Shown: positions 51,795 through 61,036, counted from the first letter of the stretch. The stretch is 64,000 nt of DNA from Sphingomonas lenta (GCF_002288825.1 NZ_NSLI01000003.1:744001-808000), one strand, 5' to 3'. The notes: generated by a model from the letters alone, not told the origin. Numbers and translations: made by a program.

Positions 51795-52157
51795 ATGCGT
51801 AAGCTGTTGCTCGGGATCGCCGCGCTAGGCCTAGCCGCGCCGGCGAGTGCGGAAATGACGTTGGGTCAGTTCCTCGTCAAAGCGAACGCGCTCAAGGCCA
51901 AGGGGATGATGGCGGTCTTCTCCAAGGACCTGAAGCCCGTCATGGCCGAGATGAAGAGCGCGTCCGCGCAGCTCAAGACGGAGGGCGAGCGACGCAAGGC
52001 CGCCGGCCTGCCGATGCGCACCTGTCCGCCCAAGGGAACCACGATGACGTCGGACGAGCTGCTCGCGATGCTGAACGCGATCCCTCCGGCCGAGCGCGGC
52101 ATCAGCCTGAAGGACGGGCTGGTGCGCGTGATGTCCGCGAAGTTCCCTTGCCGCTAG
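51795..52157 (+). CDS. Small secreted protein of unknown function
   Basis: The protein has 120 residues. Residues 1-19 form a signal peptide (ending ASA). The mature part is helical (LGQFLVKANALKAKGMMAVFSKDLKPVMAEMKSASAQ) and ends with two Cys, RTCPPKG and KFPCR, that could bond. No family is recognised. The ribosome-binding site is GGGGAGGG. Its TAG and the stop of the convergent DUF3667 gene share CTAG at 52154-52157. Confidence 0.7.
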   Translation: MRKLLLGIAALGLAAPASAEMTLGQFLVKANALKAKGMMAVFSKDLKPVMAEMKSASAQLKTEGERRKAAGLPMRTCPPKGTTMTSDELLAMLNAIPPAERGISLKDGLVRVMSAKFPCR

Positions 52158-53242
52158 TCGAGCGTGCCCATCACCGCGAGCATGATCGTGAACAGCGTGG
52201 AGGTGAAGGTGGCGAAGACGATCATCCATCCCGTACGCCACAGCGCGCCTGCCCGCGTCAGTCGGTAGGCTCCTTTCAGCTGCTGATAGAGGTGGAAAGG
52301 CGGGATCAACATCGCCGCGCCGACCAGCAATCCGTCGGGCGCGCCGATCGCCGCGAGCAGCGACAGCACGACCACCAGGATCGACATGAACGACAGCGAG
52401 TAGGTCGCGAACACCGCATGATCGTACAGCCCCACGTCGCGGCGGAACGGGAAGAGCAGCCAAATGAACGGCAGAGAGATTGGGATCAGCGCCCAACTAT
52501 ATTTGTAGGCCGACGTTTTCATCTTGTACGCCAGGAGCTTGGGGTTTTCCTGCGCTTGGCGGACCCGCTGCTCCAGCCACGAATTGGCTTTGTCGGGGTC
52601 TGCCGCAGCGGCGTCGGGCGGTGGCAGGAAGCGCTGGGCGTTCAGGATGCGCTGCTCGTTCGCGCGAAGCTCGACGATGCGCTTCTCCAGCTTCGCGACG
52701 CGCTCGACGTCGGGCTGCGTCTTCCGACGTTCCTCCGTGAGGTCGTTCGAGTGGCGCTTGAGGGTCGCTTGCGTATTGAGCCGCTCCTCCGCGAGCTTGG
52801 CACGCGCTTCGTCGAAGTCGGCGCTCGCGATGGTCTTGTCCGCGTCGCCTGCGCCGAGGCCGGGGATGTTGGACATGACCGCGAACATGAGAAAGACGGA
52901 GAACAGGAACAGCGCCAGCGGCGACACGAACCGCGCCCGCTCGCCTGCGACGTAGCGGCGGGTCAGTTCGCCGGGCCGGAACGCCAGCATGGGCAGGGTA
53001 CGCCAGATCTTGCCTTCGAAGTGGAGCACGCCGTGCGCGAGCTCGTGCCCGATCGCGCCGACGGTGCGGTGGACATGGCCCGACTGGCCGCATCGGTGGC
53101 AGTGCTCGCCGATCAGCTTGGTCCCGCAGTTGAGGCACAGCGCGCCGCCCGGCCCGTGCGCCTCGCCCGCGTGCGGCTCGACGGCGCGCGCCGTCAGCGC
53201 TCCCGTCATCATGTCGCCCGCCGCCGCGATCTCGCCCGACAT
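52154..53242 (-). CDS. DUF3667 zinc-ribbon membrane protein
   Basis: The protein has 362 residues. Near residues 36-53, CLNCGTKLIGEHCHRCGQ is a zinc ribbon with four Cys. A first hydrophobic segment (about 105-125) precedes a charged coiled-coil (about 140-200: AEERLNTQATLKRHSNDLTEERRKT...), and three further segments lie in the last 110 residues. DUF3667 proteins are inner-membrane proteins of unknown function. Confidence 0.85.
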   Translation of the reverse strand: MSGEIAAAGDMMTGALTARAVEPHAGEAHGPGGALCLNCGTKLIGEHCHRCGQSGHVHRTVGAIGHELAHGVLHFEGKIWRTLPMLAFRPGELTRRYVAGERARFVSPLALFLFSVFLMFAVMSNIPGLGAGDADKTIASADFDEARAKLAEERLNTQATLKRHSNDLTEERRKTQPDVERVAKLEKRIVELRANEQRILNAQRFLPPPDAAAADPDKANSWLEQRVRQAQENPKLLAYKMKTSAYKYSWALIPISLPFIWLLFPFRRDVGLYDHAVFATYSLSFMSILVVVLSLLAAIGAPDGLLVGAAMLIPPFHLYQQLKGAYRLTRAGALWRTGWMIVFATFTSTLFTIMLAVMGTLD

Positions 53243-53301
53243 GGCCTGCTCCCTGTTTTCCCCAGTAGCTTGTCTAACAGCGTCGCGCGGGCTCGGGAAC
53301 C

Positions 53302-53910
53302 GTGAGGCGCGTCGGCCTTCTCGGCGGGTCGTTCAACCCGGCGCATCGCGGGCATCGGCGGATCACGCTGGGCGCGATCGCCAAGCTCGACTTGGACGAG
53401 GCGTGGTGGCTGGTGTCGCCGGGCAACCCGCTGAAAGCCGGCGCGTCCGACATGGCCCCGCTCGCCGCCCGGCTGGCGTCGGCCCGTCGCATGGCGCGGC
53501 GCGCGCCCATCCGCGCGACCGCGATCGAGACGGAACTGCGCACGCGCTATACGGTCGACACGATCCGCAAGCTCAAGCGCCGCCACCCGCGGACGCGCTT
53601 CGTCTGGCTCATGGGCGCGGACAATCTCGCCCAGTTCCACCGCTGGCGCGACTGGCGGGGGCTGGCGCGCGAAGTCGCGATTGCGGTGGTGGCGCGGCCG
53701 GGTTATGATGGCGACGCCCTCGCAGGTCCGGCGATGGGCTGGCTGCGGCGGTTCAGACGACCTGCACGCCAAGCGTCACAGTGGACCGAGTGGAGATTGC
53801 CGGCGCTCGTGCTGCTGCGCTTCCGCCCCGACCCGACCTCCGCCACATCGCTGCGCGCGGCCGATCCGGATTGGCATCGCCGGACCCGCGTCCGTTCACC
53901 CGAAAACTAG
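53302..53910 (+). CDS. nadD: Nicotinate-nucleotide adenylyltransferase
   Basis: The protein has 202 residues from a GTG at 53302. It makes nicotinate adenine dinucleotide from NaMN and ATP in NAD synthesis. GLLGGSFNPAHRGHRRITL is the GSFNPxHxGH nucleotide motif, and WLMGADNLAQFHRW the substrate-binding block. The C-terminus has RPDPTSATSLRA in place of the usual ISSTxIR signature. Start of a long run: nadD-rsfS-rlmH-envC-like-ctpA-dsbB-coq7. Confidence 0.93.
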   Translation: MRRVGLLGGSFNPAHRGHRRITLGAIAKLDLDEAWWLVSPGNPLKAGASDMAPLAARLASARRMARRAPIRATAIETELRTRYTVDTIRKLKRRHPRTRFVWLMGADNLAQFHRWRDWRGLAREVAIAVVARPGYDGDALAGPAMGWLRRFRRPARQASQWTEWRLPALVLLRFRPDPTSATSLRAADPDWHRRTRVRSPEN

Positions 53911-53918
53911 GAGCCCTC

Positions 53919-54326
53919 TTGCCCGCCACGCCACAAGCCGTCCGTTCGCCCGACCCCCAGGAGGTCGAGGCGCTGCATAGCGCCGTCCTCCAATCGCTGG
54001 AGGACGACCAGGCCGTCGACCTCCTGTCGATCCCGCTCGCGGGCAAGACGACCATCGCCGACCACATGGTCATCGCCAGCGGCCGCTCGACGCGTCAGGT
54101 GGCGTCGATGGCGACCAAGCTGGCCGAGAAGATCAAGGGCGAGTTCAATCGCATCGCGCGGGTGGAGGGGCTGCCGACGGCGGATTGGGTGCTGATCGAC
54201 GCGGGCGACGTGATCGTGCACATCTTCCGGCCGGAAGTGCGCTCCTTCTATAATCTGGAGAAGATGTGGGCGTTCGGCGACGCCCCCCAAACTCCAGGTG
54301 GACCCGCGCCCGCCGCCCAAGCCTGA
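53919..54326 (+). CDS. rsfS: Ribosome silencing factor RsfS
   Basis: The protein has 135 residues from a TTG at 53919, supported by AGGAG 5 bases upstream. It binds L14 and blocks joining of the subunits when nutrients run out. DLLSIPLAGKTTIADHMVIASGRSTRQV and EGLPTADWVLIDAGDVIVHIFRPEVRSFYNLEKMW are the family core. The first 30 residues are an extension with little conservation. The order nadD-rsfS-rlmH is conserved in bacteria. Confidence 0.92.
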   Translation: MPATPQAVRSPDPQEVEALHSAVLQSLEDDQAVDLLSIPLAGKTTIADHMVIASGRSTRQVASMATKLAEKIKGEFNRIARVEGLPTADWVLIDAGDVIVHIFRPEVRSFYNLEKMWAFGDAPQTPGGPAPAAQA

Positions 54327-54327
54327 C

Positions 54328-54750
54328 ATGCTCCTCCACATCGTGGCGCGCGGACGGATCGGCCGCTCGCCCGAAGCGGAGCTGGTCGATCGTTACCTGA
54401 AACGCGTGACCTGGCCGGTGCGCGTGACCGAGTTGCCCGACACGGGCGGCAAGCTTCCGCCCGAGCCGCCCCAGTGCCGCCGCGTGGTGCTGGACGAGAA
54501 GGGCGACGCGCTCGGCTCCGTCGACTTGGCGCGTCGGCTGGAACGCTGGCGCGACGAGGGGGTGCGGGAGGCGCGCTTCCTGCTCGGCGCGGCGGACGGG
54601 TTCGACGACGCGACGCGGGACGGCGCGGATCTGCTCCTCTCTTTCGGGCGCGCGACCTGGCCGCACCTGCTCGCCCGCGCCATGCTCGCCGAGCAGCTGT
54701 TCCGCGCCACCAGCATCCTTGCCAACCACCCCTATCACCGCGAGGGTTGA
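54328..54750 (+). CDS. rlmH: 23S rRNA pseudouridine-1915 N3-methyltransferase
   Basis: The protein has 140 residues from the ATG at 54328, one base after the rsfS stop. It methylates pseudouridine 1915 in helix 69 of 23S rRNA with SAM. The SPOUT-fold knot is shown by FLLGAADGFDDATRD and LLSFGRATWPHLLARAMLAEQLFRATSILANHPYHRE. The length is slightly shorter than in E. coli (155). Confidence 0.95.
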   Translation: MLLHIVARGRIGRSPEAELVDRYLKRVTWPVRVTELPDTGGKLPPEPPQCRRVVLDEKGDALGSVDLARRLERWRDEGVREARFLLGAADGFDDATRDGADLLLSFGRATWPHLLARAMLAEQLFRATSILANHPYHREG

Positions 54751-54754
54751 GTCC

Positions 54755-55915
54755 GTGGGGACAGGCAAGGTCATCGGAATGGCGGCGGCGCTCGCTCTGG
54801 CGGGCAGCGTCGGCGCGCAGGCGCCCGACCTCGCAAGTCAGCAGCGCCGGCTGGCCGACGCCAAGCGCGAGGCCGCCGCCGCCGATGCGAGGGCGGAGGC
54901 GCTCGCCCGTTCGGCGCAAGCCGAGAAGGACGCCGCCGCCCGCGCCGCCGCCGACGAGCGCGCGCTCGCGGCGCGGGTCGCGGCCGCGCAAGCCGAGCTC
55001 CGGGCGGCGCAGGCGCGGGTGGCCGTGGTCGATGACCTGCTCCGGGCGCAGCGCGCGCGGCTGAGCGAGGTGCAGGCCCCCGCCGCGCGGCTGCTCGCGG
55101 CGCTGCAGTCGATGGCGCGACGACCCGCGATCGCCGCCGTAGCGCAGCCGGGATCGGTGGACGATCTGGTGCACCTGCGCGCGGTGCTCGGCGGCGCGCT
55201 GCCCGTGGTGGAGGCGCGCGCGGCAACTGTGCGCGATGAGGTGGCGCGCACGCGACGGTTGCAGGAAGGCGCGGCGCTGGCCGCGCGCGCACTGCGCGAC
55301 GCGCGGGGGCGGCTGGAGGCGGACCGAGTCGCGCTCGCCCAAGCCGAAGCGCGGCACCGGGCGCGGGCGCAGGTGCTGGGACGCGGCGCGCTGAGCGAGT
55401 CGGACCGCGCATTGGCGCTGGGCGAGCAGGCGCGCGACATCGTCGACCGACTGGCGGCGCAGGGCGAGGCGCAGGTGACGGGCAAGGCGCTCGCCGCGCT
55501 GCCCGCCCCATCGCCGCGTCCGGTCGCCTCGCCCGCGCCGGAGGGGATGGCGGGCGGCGCATATCGGCTGCCCGTCGCGGGACGGCTGGTGACCGGTTTC
55601 GAGGCGGTCTCGTCCGCGGGCGTGCGGTCGCGCGGCCTGACATTCGCGGTCAGGCCCGGAACGATGGCGACAGCCCCCGCGGCAGGGGTGGTGCGTTACG
55701 CCCGGCCGTATCGCGGCTACGGGACCGTGGTGGTGATCGACCATGGTGAGGGCTGGTCCACGACGCTGATCGGGCTTGGCCGGGCCGCCGTAAAGGCCGG
55801 TGCGCAGGTGGCGGCGGGCGCGCCCGTCGGGCAGGCGCCTGCGGGGGATCAGCCGGAGGTGACGGTGGAGCTGCGCCGCCGCGGTCGCCCGGTCGACATC
55901 GTCGCGCTGCTCTAG
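54755..55915 (+). CDS. EnvC-like murein hydrolase activator with degenerate LytM domain
   Basis: The protein has 386 residues from a GTG at 54755; an ATG at 54779 is possible. A signal peptide (about 1-23) precedes a long coiled coil (about 25-240). The C-terminal LytM/M23 domain (from about 270: YRLPVAGRLVTGFEAVSSAGVRSRGLTFAVRPGTMATAPAAG) lacks the zinc ligands. The first His is replaced by Arg in SRGLTF, and the last His motif is LIGL. EnvC proteins of this kind have no activity but switch on amidases at the septum. Confidence 0.85.
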   Translation: MGTGKVIGMAAALALAGSVGAQAPDLASQQRRLADAKREAAAADARAEALARSAQAEKDAAARAAADERALAARVAAAQAELRAAQARVAVVDDLLRAQRARLSEVQAPAARLLAALQSMARRPAIAAVAQPGSVDDLVHLRAVLGGALPVVEARAATVRDEVARTRRLQEGAALAARALRDARGRLEADRVALAQAEARHRARAQVLGRGALSESDRALALGEQARDIVDRLAAQGEAQVTGKALAALPAPSPRPVASPAPEGMAGGAYRLPVAGRLVTGFEAVSSAGVRSRGLTFAVRPGTMATAPAAGVVRYARPYRGYGTVVVIDHGEGWSTTLIGLGRAAVKAGAQVAAGAPVGQAPAGDQPEVTVELRRRGRPVDIVALL

Positions 55916-56004
55916 GCCGGTCAGCCCCCGTTCACGCCCGTCCATTGATAGCGTCGGCGGATGCGCTAAGTTGTGCGGCATCCCAAGCGAACCCAGGATC
56001 ATCC

Positions 56005-57354
56005 ATGCCCCGTCCGTTCCTCACCGCCACCGCGATCGTCGGCGCGCTGACCCTGGTGCCGGTCGCGACCTCCGCGATGGCCGCCGTGGACACCGAGACC
56101 TATCGCGAGTTCGACCAGTTCCTCGAGGTCTTCAACCGCGTGAAGGCCGATTACGTTGATAAGGTCGACGACAAGACGCTGATCAAGGGCGCGATCGCGG
56201 GCATGCTCCAGTCGCTCGACCCGCATTCGAGCTACGTCGACGCGCTCGACTTCGACAATCTGCGCATCCAGACCGAAGGCAATTACGGCGGTCTGGGGCT
56301 TACCGTCTCGATGGAGGACGGCGCCGTCAAGGTGATCGCGCCGCAGGAGGACACGCCCGCCGACCGCGCCGGCATCAAGGCGGGCGACTACATTACGCAC
56401 ATCGACGGCAAGCTGATCTTCGGCGCGTCGCTCGACGAGGCGATCACGCAGATGAGGGGCCAGCCGGGCACCAAGATCGCGCTGACGCTGGTGCGCCCGG
56501 GCCGCGACAAGCCGCTGGACGTGACGATGAACCGCGAGGTCATCATCCAGAAGCCTGTTAAATGGGAGCTGAAGGGTGACGTCGGCTATATCAACATCAA
56601 CACCTTCTCCGAGGCGACGGGCGCGGACACGCGCGCGGCGATGATGGCGATCGAGAAGGCGCTGGGCCGGCGTCCGCTGGGCTATGTCGTCGACCTGCGC
56701 GATAATGGCGGCGGGCTGCTGTCGCAGTCGATCGAGGTCGCCGACGTGTTCCTCGAGCGCGGCGAAATCGTGTCGCAGCGCGGGCGCGAGAAGACCGACA
56801 TCGAGCGCTACTTCGCCAAGCCGGGCGACATGGCCCGCGGTGCGCCGGTGATCGTGCTGGTGGACGCAGGGACTGCGTCGGCGTCCGAGATCGTCGCGGG
56901 CGCGCTGCAGGACCACCATCGCGCGATCGTCATGGGCGACCGCACCTTCGGCAAGGGATCGGTGCAGACGCTGCTGCCGCTGGGGCCGCAGACCGCGCTC
57001 CGGCTGACCACCGCGCGCTACTATACGCCGGCGGGCAAGTCGGTGCAGGAAGGTGGGATCGAGCCCGACATCCGCGTGCCGCAGATCTCCGACCCCGACT
57101 ACAAGTCGCGCCCCGTCTTCCGCGAAGCCGACCTTCGCCGCCACCTGATCAACGAGATCAAGGCGGACAACAAGGTGTTGGAGGAGGACGCGAAGGAGGA
57201 CCCGCGCTTCAGCCAGTCGGCTGACGACCTGAAGAAGCAGGGCGTGGAGGATTTCCAGCTCCACTATGCGCTGAAGACGATCGCGCGGCTGGGCGGACCG
57301 GCGCAGGTCGCGGCGGCGACGCGGCCCAAGCCTCCGGCCGCAGCCACGAAGTGA
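56005..57354 (+). CDS. ctpA: Carboxy-terminal processing protease (S41)
   Basis: The protein has 449 residues from the ATG at 56005. Signal sequence (1-26). The PDZ domain is at about 85-165 (GGLGLTVSMEDGAVKVIAPQEDTPADRAGIKAGDYITHIDG). The peptidase domain has the nucleophile Ser in AGTASASEIVAGAL and the base Lys in FGKGSVQTLLPL. It trims or degrades periplasmic proteins from their C-terminus, including wall hydrolases. Its position after the EnvC-like gene suggests a joint role in wall turnover. Confidence 0.93.
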   Translation: MPRPFLTATAIVGALTLVPVATSAMAAVDTETYREFDQFLEVFNRVKADYVDKVDDKTLIKGAIAGMLQSLDPHSSYVDALDFDNLRIQTEGNYGGLGLTVSMEDGAVKVIAPQEDTPADRAGIKAGDYITHIDGKLIFGASLDEAITQMRGQPGTKIALTLVRPGRDKPLDVTMNREVIIQKPVKWELKGDVGYININTFSEATGADTRAAMMAIEKALGRRPLGYVVDLRDNGGGLLSQSIEVADVFLERGEIVSQRGREKTDIERYFAKPGDMARGAPVIVLVDAGTASASEIVAGALQDHHRAIVMGDRTFGKGSVQTLLPLGPQTALRLTTARYYTPAGKSVQEGGIEPDIRVPQISDPDYKSRPVFREADLRRHLINEIKADNKVLEEDAKEDPRFSQSADDLKKQGVEDFQLHYALKTIARLGGPAQVAAATRPKPPAAATK

Positions 57355-57875
57355 GACACGAGGCGATCGCGCCGGCCCGCACGGGCGAGGCGGGGCGGTC
57401 GCTCCAGCTCGCCCGCGCGCTGGCGCTGCTGCTGCCCGCCGCGCTGCTCGCGGGCGCCTGGGGCTCGCAGCTGATCGGTGGGCTGCATCCGTGCGAGATG
57501 TGCCACTGGCAGCGCTGGCCGCACTACGCCGCGCTCGCGCCCGCGGCGCTAGCGTTTGCGATCCAAGGTCGCGCGCGCGTGCTGCTGATCGGGGCTGCGG
57601 CGATGCTGATCGCGGTGTCCGGCGCGATCGGCGTGTTCCACGCGGGCGTCGAATATGGCTGGTGGCAGGGGATCACCGGCTGCACCTCCACGATCGACTT
57701 GTCGGCGGGCGCGAGCGCGGAAGATCGGCTGCGCGCGATCCTGAACGCGCCGATCAACCGCTGCGATCGGGCGCCCTGGACCTTGGCGGGCGTGTCGCTA
57801 GCGGGGTTCAACGCCATCTTCTCGCTGGGGGGCGCCCTCACCATCTTCTGCTTGCTGACCAGGAGGGCTCGATGA
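57351..57875 (+). CDS. dsbB: Disulfide bond formation protein DsbB
   Basis: The protein has 174 residues from a GTG overlapping the ctpA stop. Four membrane helices. HPCEMCHWQRWPHYAAL has the first Cys pair with the usual quinone-site Arg. The second pair lies in GITGCTSTI and NRCDRAPW. DsbB re-oxidises DsbA using ubiquinone. Its 4-base overlap with coq7, which makes ubiquinone, is worth noting. Confidence 0.9.
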   Translation: MRHEAIAPARTGEAGRSLQLARALALLLPAALLAGAWGSQLIGGLHPCEMCHWQRWPHYAALAPAALAFAIQGRARVLLIGAAAMLIAVSGAIGVFHAGVEYGWWQGITGCTSTIDLSAGASAEDRLRAILNAPINRCDRAPWTLAGVSLAGFNAIFSLGGALTIFCLLTRRAR

Positions 57876-58402
57876 CCAAACCCGGCGACCGCCGCGTCGA
57901 CACCGATTCGATGATCCGCGTCGATCAGGCGGGTGAATATGGCGCGACGCGCATCTACCAGGGGCAGCTCGCGGTGCTGGGCGACCGGCATCCCTTCTCG
58001 CGCGCCATCCACCACATGGCGGAGCAGGAGGAGCGGCACCGCGCCTTTTTCGACCGCGTGATCGTCGAGCGCGGGGTGAGGCCGACGGCATTACAGCCCT
58101 TCTGGAACGTGGCGGGCTTCGCGCTCGGCGCGGTCACCGCGGCGATCGGGCCGCGCGCGGCGATGGCCTGCACGGCGGCGGTCGAGACAGAGATCGACAA
58201 GCACTACGCCGAGCAGCTGCGCGAGCTAGGCGACAGCGACCCGGAGCTGTCGGACGCCATCGCCCGGTTCCAGGCGGAGGAGCTGGAGCATCGCGACCAC
58301 GCCATCGCCGCGGGCGCGGAGACGACGTTCGGCTATCCGGTGTTAAGCGGGCTGATACGGTTGGGCTGCAAGGTCGCGATCGCGGCCGCCAAGAGGATCT
58401 GA
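57872..58402 (+). CDS. coq7: Demethoxyubiquinone hydroxylase Coq7
   Basis: The protein has 176 residues from the ATG at 57872 (MTKPGDRRVDTDSMIRVDQAGEYGA). It is a di-iron, ferritin-fold enzyme that adds the last hydroxyl in ubiquinone synthesis. The iron ligands lie in DQAGEYGATR, AEQEERHR, AAVETEIDKHY and AEELEHRDH. It overlaps the dsbB stop by 4 bases. Confidence 0.93.
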   Translation: MTKPGDRRVDTDSMIRVDQAGEYGATRIYQGQLAVLGDRHPFSRAIHHMAEQEERHRAFFDRVIVERGVRPTALQPFWNVAGFALGAVTAAIGPRAAMACTAAVETEIDKHYAEQLRELGDSDPELSDAIARFQAEELEHRDHAIAAGAETTFGYPVLSGLIRLGCKVAIAAAKRI

Positions 58403-58407
58403 GGGGA

Positions 58408-58860
58408 ATGGGTATGACGCGTTTGCTCCTTGCCGCCTTGCTGGTGGCCAGCCCCGCCGCGGGCCAGGACGTGGCGCTGCCGGGCGCGGAGCGACCCAGG
58501 ACGGCGGTCGACGGTCCGGGCGAGGTCTCGCGCGAGGCGCCGGTGAACGGCGTGCTCGTGCTCTACGGCAACCAGCGCTGTCCGACCGACAGCAGCGGCA
58601 ACGAGGTGGTCGTCTGCGTCCGCCGCTCCGCGCAGGAGCAGTTCCGTGTGCCCAAGGAGCTCCGCGAGTTCCAGATCACGCCGCAGAACGAGGCCTGGGC
58701 GGCGCGGGCGCAGGGCTCGCTGGAAGCGGGTGCGGCCGGGATCGGCACCTGCTCGGCGGTGGGCCTGGGCGGGGCGACGGGCTGCCTGAACCAGCGCGTG
58801 CGCGAGTCGCGGCGCGAGAACGCCGAGCGCGAGGCGGAGCGGCGCCGGCAGCCGCGATAA
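58408..58860 (+). CDS. Secreted protein of unknown function
   Basis: The protein has 150 residues from the ATG at 58408, or from the ATG at 58414. A signal peptide (1-19, ending AAGQ) is followed by YGNQRCPTDSSGNEVVVCVRRSAQEQFRVPKELREF. The four Cys could form two disulfides. The C-terminus is Arg/Glu-rich (NQRVRESRRENAEREAERRRQ) and probably helical. No family is recognised. It follows coq7 by 5 bases and may end its operon. Confidence 0.7.
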   Translation: MGMTRLLLAALLVASPAAGQDVALPGAERPRTAVDGPGEVSREAPVNGVLVLYGNQRCPTDSSGNEVVVCVRRSAQEQFRVPKELREFQITPQNEAWAARAQGSLEAGAAGIGTCSAVGLGGATGCLNQRVRESRRENAEREAERRRQPR

Positions 58861-58867
58861 TCGCTAT

Positions 58868-58892
58868 CCTCCCCGAGATAAGCTCGGGGAGG
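58868..58892. terminator. Hairpin between convergent genes, possible terminator
   Basis: A perfect 10-bp stem, CCTCCCCGAG and CTCGGGGAGG, has a 5-base loop and lies between the stop at 58860 and the S9 peptidase stop at 58910. There is no clear T run on either side, so termination would be weak or factor-aided. Confidence 0.5.
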
Positions 58893-58909
58893 AGTTTAGA
58901 GCTGTTCCC

Positions 58910-60967
58910 TCACTGCGCCGTCGCGGCCGCAGCGGCGGGCTTGTCGGTGCGGTAGCGGTCGAACCAGGCGAGGATCGCCGCCGCCTTGGCCGCGCTCTGC
59001 GAGGGACGGGCGGTGAGGCTGCCATGGCCCGCGCCCGGCACGGTCACGAGCGCGGTGGGCACGCCGCGGATCTGGAGCGCGGCGTAATATTGTTCGGACT
59101 CGCTGACGGGCGTGCGGTAGTCGTTCGCGCCGACGACGACCAAGGTCGGCGTCTTGACGTTGCCGACGAGCGACAGGGGCGAGCGGTTCCAGTAGCTCAT
59201 CGGGTCTTCCCAGGGCTGCTTGGCGAACCAGTAGCGCGACGTGAACCCGGTATTGTCCATGGTCAGCGCCTCGCTGATCCAGTTGATCACGGGCTTCTGC
59301 GTCGCCGCGGCGCGGAACCGGTCGGTCTTGCCGATGATCCAGCTCGTCAGCACGCCGCCGCCCGAGCCGCCGGTGACGAACAGGTTGTTCGGATCGGCTA
59401 CGCCAGCGGCGATCGCGGCGTCCACCGCGGCGATGAGGTCGTCGTAATCCTCGGACGGGTAGTTCTTGTCGATGAGGTTGGCGAAGTCCGAGCCGTAGGA
59501 AGTGGACCCGCGCGGGTTGGTGTAGAGCACGGCGTAGCCGCCCGCGGCGTAGAGCTGGTTATCGGTCGAGAAGGTCGGGCCGTAGGCGGTGTGCGGGCCG
59601 CCGTGGATCTCGAGGATCAGCGGCACGCGCATGCCCTCGCGGTAGTTCGGCGGCAGGATCAGCCAGGAGTCGACCTTGCGGCCGTCCTTGGCAGTGACGG
59701 CGAGCGGGCGGAGCTGGCCCATCACCTTTGAGCCGAGCGTTGTCTCGTTCAGGCGGGTGAGCTGGCGGCCGTCGACCCAGAGGTCGGCGGGTCGGGTCGC
59801 GCCGCCGCCGGTGTAGGCCACGCGGCCCGTATCGGAGACGGTGAAGGTACCGCCCGTGTAGGGCCGGTCGAGCCCGCCACCGGCGAGGCCGTCGGCGACT
59901 TTGGTAATCCGCCCGTCGAGCGACACCCGAGCGACCTGCTTCTTCGCCTGGTCGTCGAAGGAGACGTAGAGGCTGCGCCCGTCGCGGCTCCAGGCGACCT
60001 GGTCGATGTCGCGGTCGAGGGCGGCGGTGAGCGGGCGGACGCCGCTGCCGTCGCGGTTCATGACGTAGAGCTGGGTGGGCGTGTAGCTGCGGCGCTTGTC
60101 GTCAAAGCCGAGATACGCGATCCGCTGGCCGTCGGGCGAGAGCGTGGGCGAATGGTCGGGACCATAGCGCTTAGTGAGCTGGGTCAGCTGGCCGCTGGTC
60201 ACGTCGACCGAGAACACGTCCGAGTCGGCGGGCTCGCGCTCCCAGTCGGGGCGGCGCACGGCGCTGAACAGGACCGATCGGCCGTCGCGCGTCCAGCTGA
60301 TCGGGCCGGCGTCGTCGAAGGAGCCGAACGTGACCTGGCGCGGCGCGCCGCCGTCCGAGGCGACCACGAACAGGTGGTCGTAGCCGGGCTTGACGTAGCC
60401 GTTCGCGTCCGAGCGGTAGCTGACGCGGTCCATGACGGTGAGCGGATCGGCCCATTTCGCGCCTTCCGGCTTCTTGAGCGGTGCCCCCAATTTCATTGGC
60501 TCGCCGGGGACGCGCATGAGATAGGCGATCCGGCGGCCGTCGGGCGACCAGGCGATCTCCGACGGGCTGTCGGGCAGGCCGGTGATGCGCGCGACCTCGC
60601 CCCCGTTCATCCAGCGGACGTGGAGCTGCGGCGGCTGACCCTCCGGCGCGGAGACATAGGCGAGGCGACGGCCGTCGGGCGACCAGCGCGGGCTCGAATG
60701 CGAGCCGGGGCCGGCGGCGACCGGCTGCTGCGCTCCAGTGGCGACGTCGACCAGCCAGATCGTCGGGCGCATGCGGTCGGTCATCACGTCGCCCGAGCGG
60801 CGGACATAGGCGACGGTGCGGCCGTCCGGGCTGATCTGCGGATCGCTCGCCTGCTCCAGGTCGAACAGGTCGGCGCCGGTGAAGACGCGCGTGGGTGCCT
60901 GTTGATCCTGGGCGAGCGCGGGCAGCGGCGCGAGGGCCAGGAGCAAGGCGAGCGTGAGGCGTGGCAT
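58910..60967 (-). CDS. Secreted S9 prolyl oligopeptidase-family peptidase
   Basis: The protein has 685 residues. A signal peptide (1-19) precedes a TolB-like WD40 propeller (about 30-400, with repeats ending in DGRRIAYL-type motifs) and an S9C hydrolase domain. The nucleophile is in TGGSGGGVLTSW (GxSxG). The Asp is in VVVGANDYRTPVSES, and the His is in GAGHGSLTA. Such enzymes release dipeptides or acyl-amino acids in the periplasm. The upstream gap contains the dispersed repeat at 61037-61197. Confidence 0.92.
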   Translation of the reverse strand: MPRLTLALLLALAPLPALAQDQQAPTRVFTGADLFDLEQASDPQISPDGRTVAYVRRSGDVMTDRMRPTIWLVDVATGAQQPVAAGPGSHSSPRWSPDGRRLAYVSAPEGQPPQLHVRWMNGGEVARITGLPDSPSEIAWSPDGRRIAYLMRVPGEPMKLGAPLKKPEGAKWADPLTVMDRVSYRSDANGYVKPGYDHLFVVASDGGAPRQVTFGSFDDAGPISWTRDGRSVLFSAVRRPDWEREPADSDVFSVDVTSGQLTQLTKRYGPDHSPTLSPDGQRIAYLGFDDKRRSYTPTQLYVMNRDGSGVRPLTAALDRDIDQVAWSRDGRSLYVSFDDQAKKQVARVSLDGRITKVADGLAGGGLDRPYTGGTFTVSDTGRVAYTGGGATRPADLWVDGRQLTRLNETTLGSKVMGQLRPLAVTAKDGRKVDSWLILPPNYREGMRVPLILEIHGGPHTAYGPTFSTDNQLYAAGGYAVLYTNPRGSTSYGSDFANLIDKNYPSEDYDDLIAAVDAAIAAGVADPNNLFVTGGSGGGVLTSWIIGKTDRFRAAATQKPVINWISEALTMDNTGFTSRYWFAKQPWEDPMSYWNRSPLSLVGNVKTPTLVVVGANDYRTPVSESEQYYAALQIRGVPTALVTVPGAGHGSLTARPSQSAAKAAAILAWFDRYRTDKPAAAAATAQ

Positions 60968-61036
60968 CAGGAGTCCCCTTTCTTTTCCCCAGCGTCGCCG
61001 GGATCGGCGGGAGAGGCAAGAGGGACTGTCCTCGCG

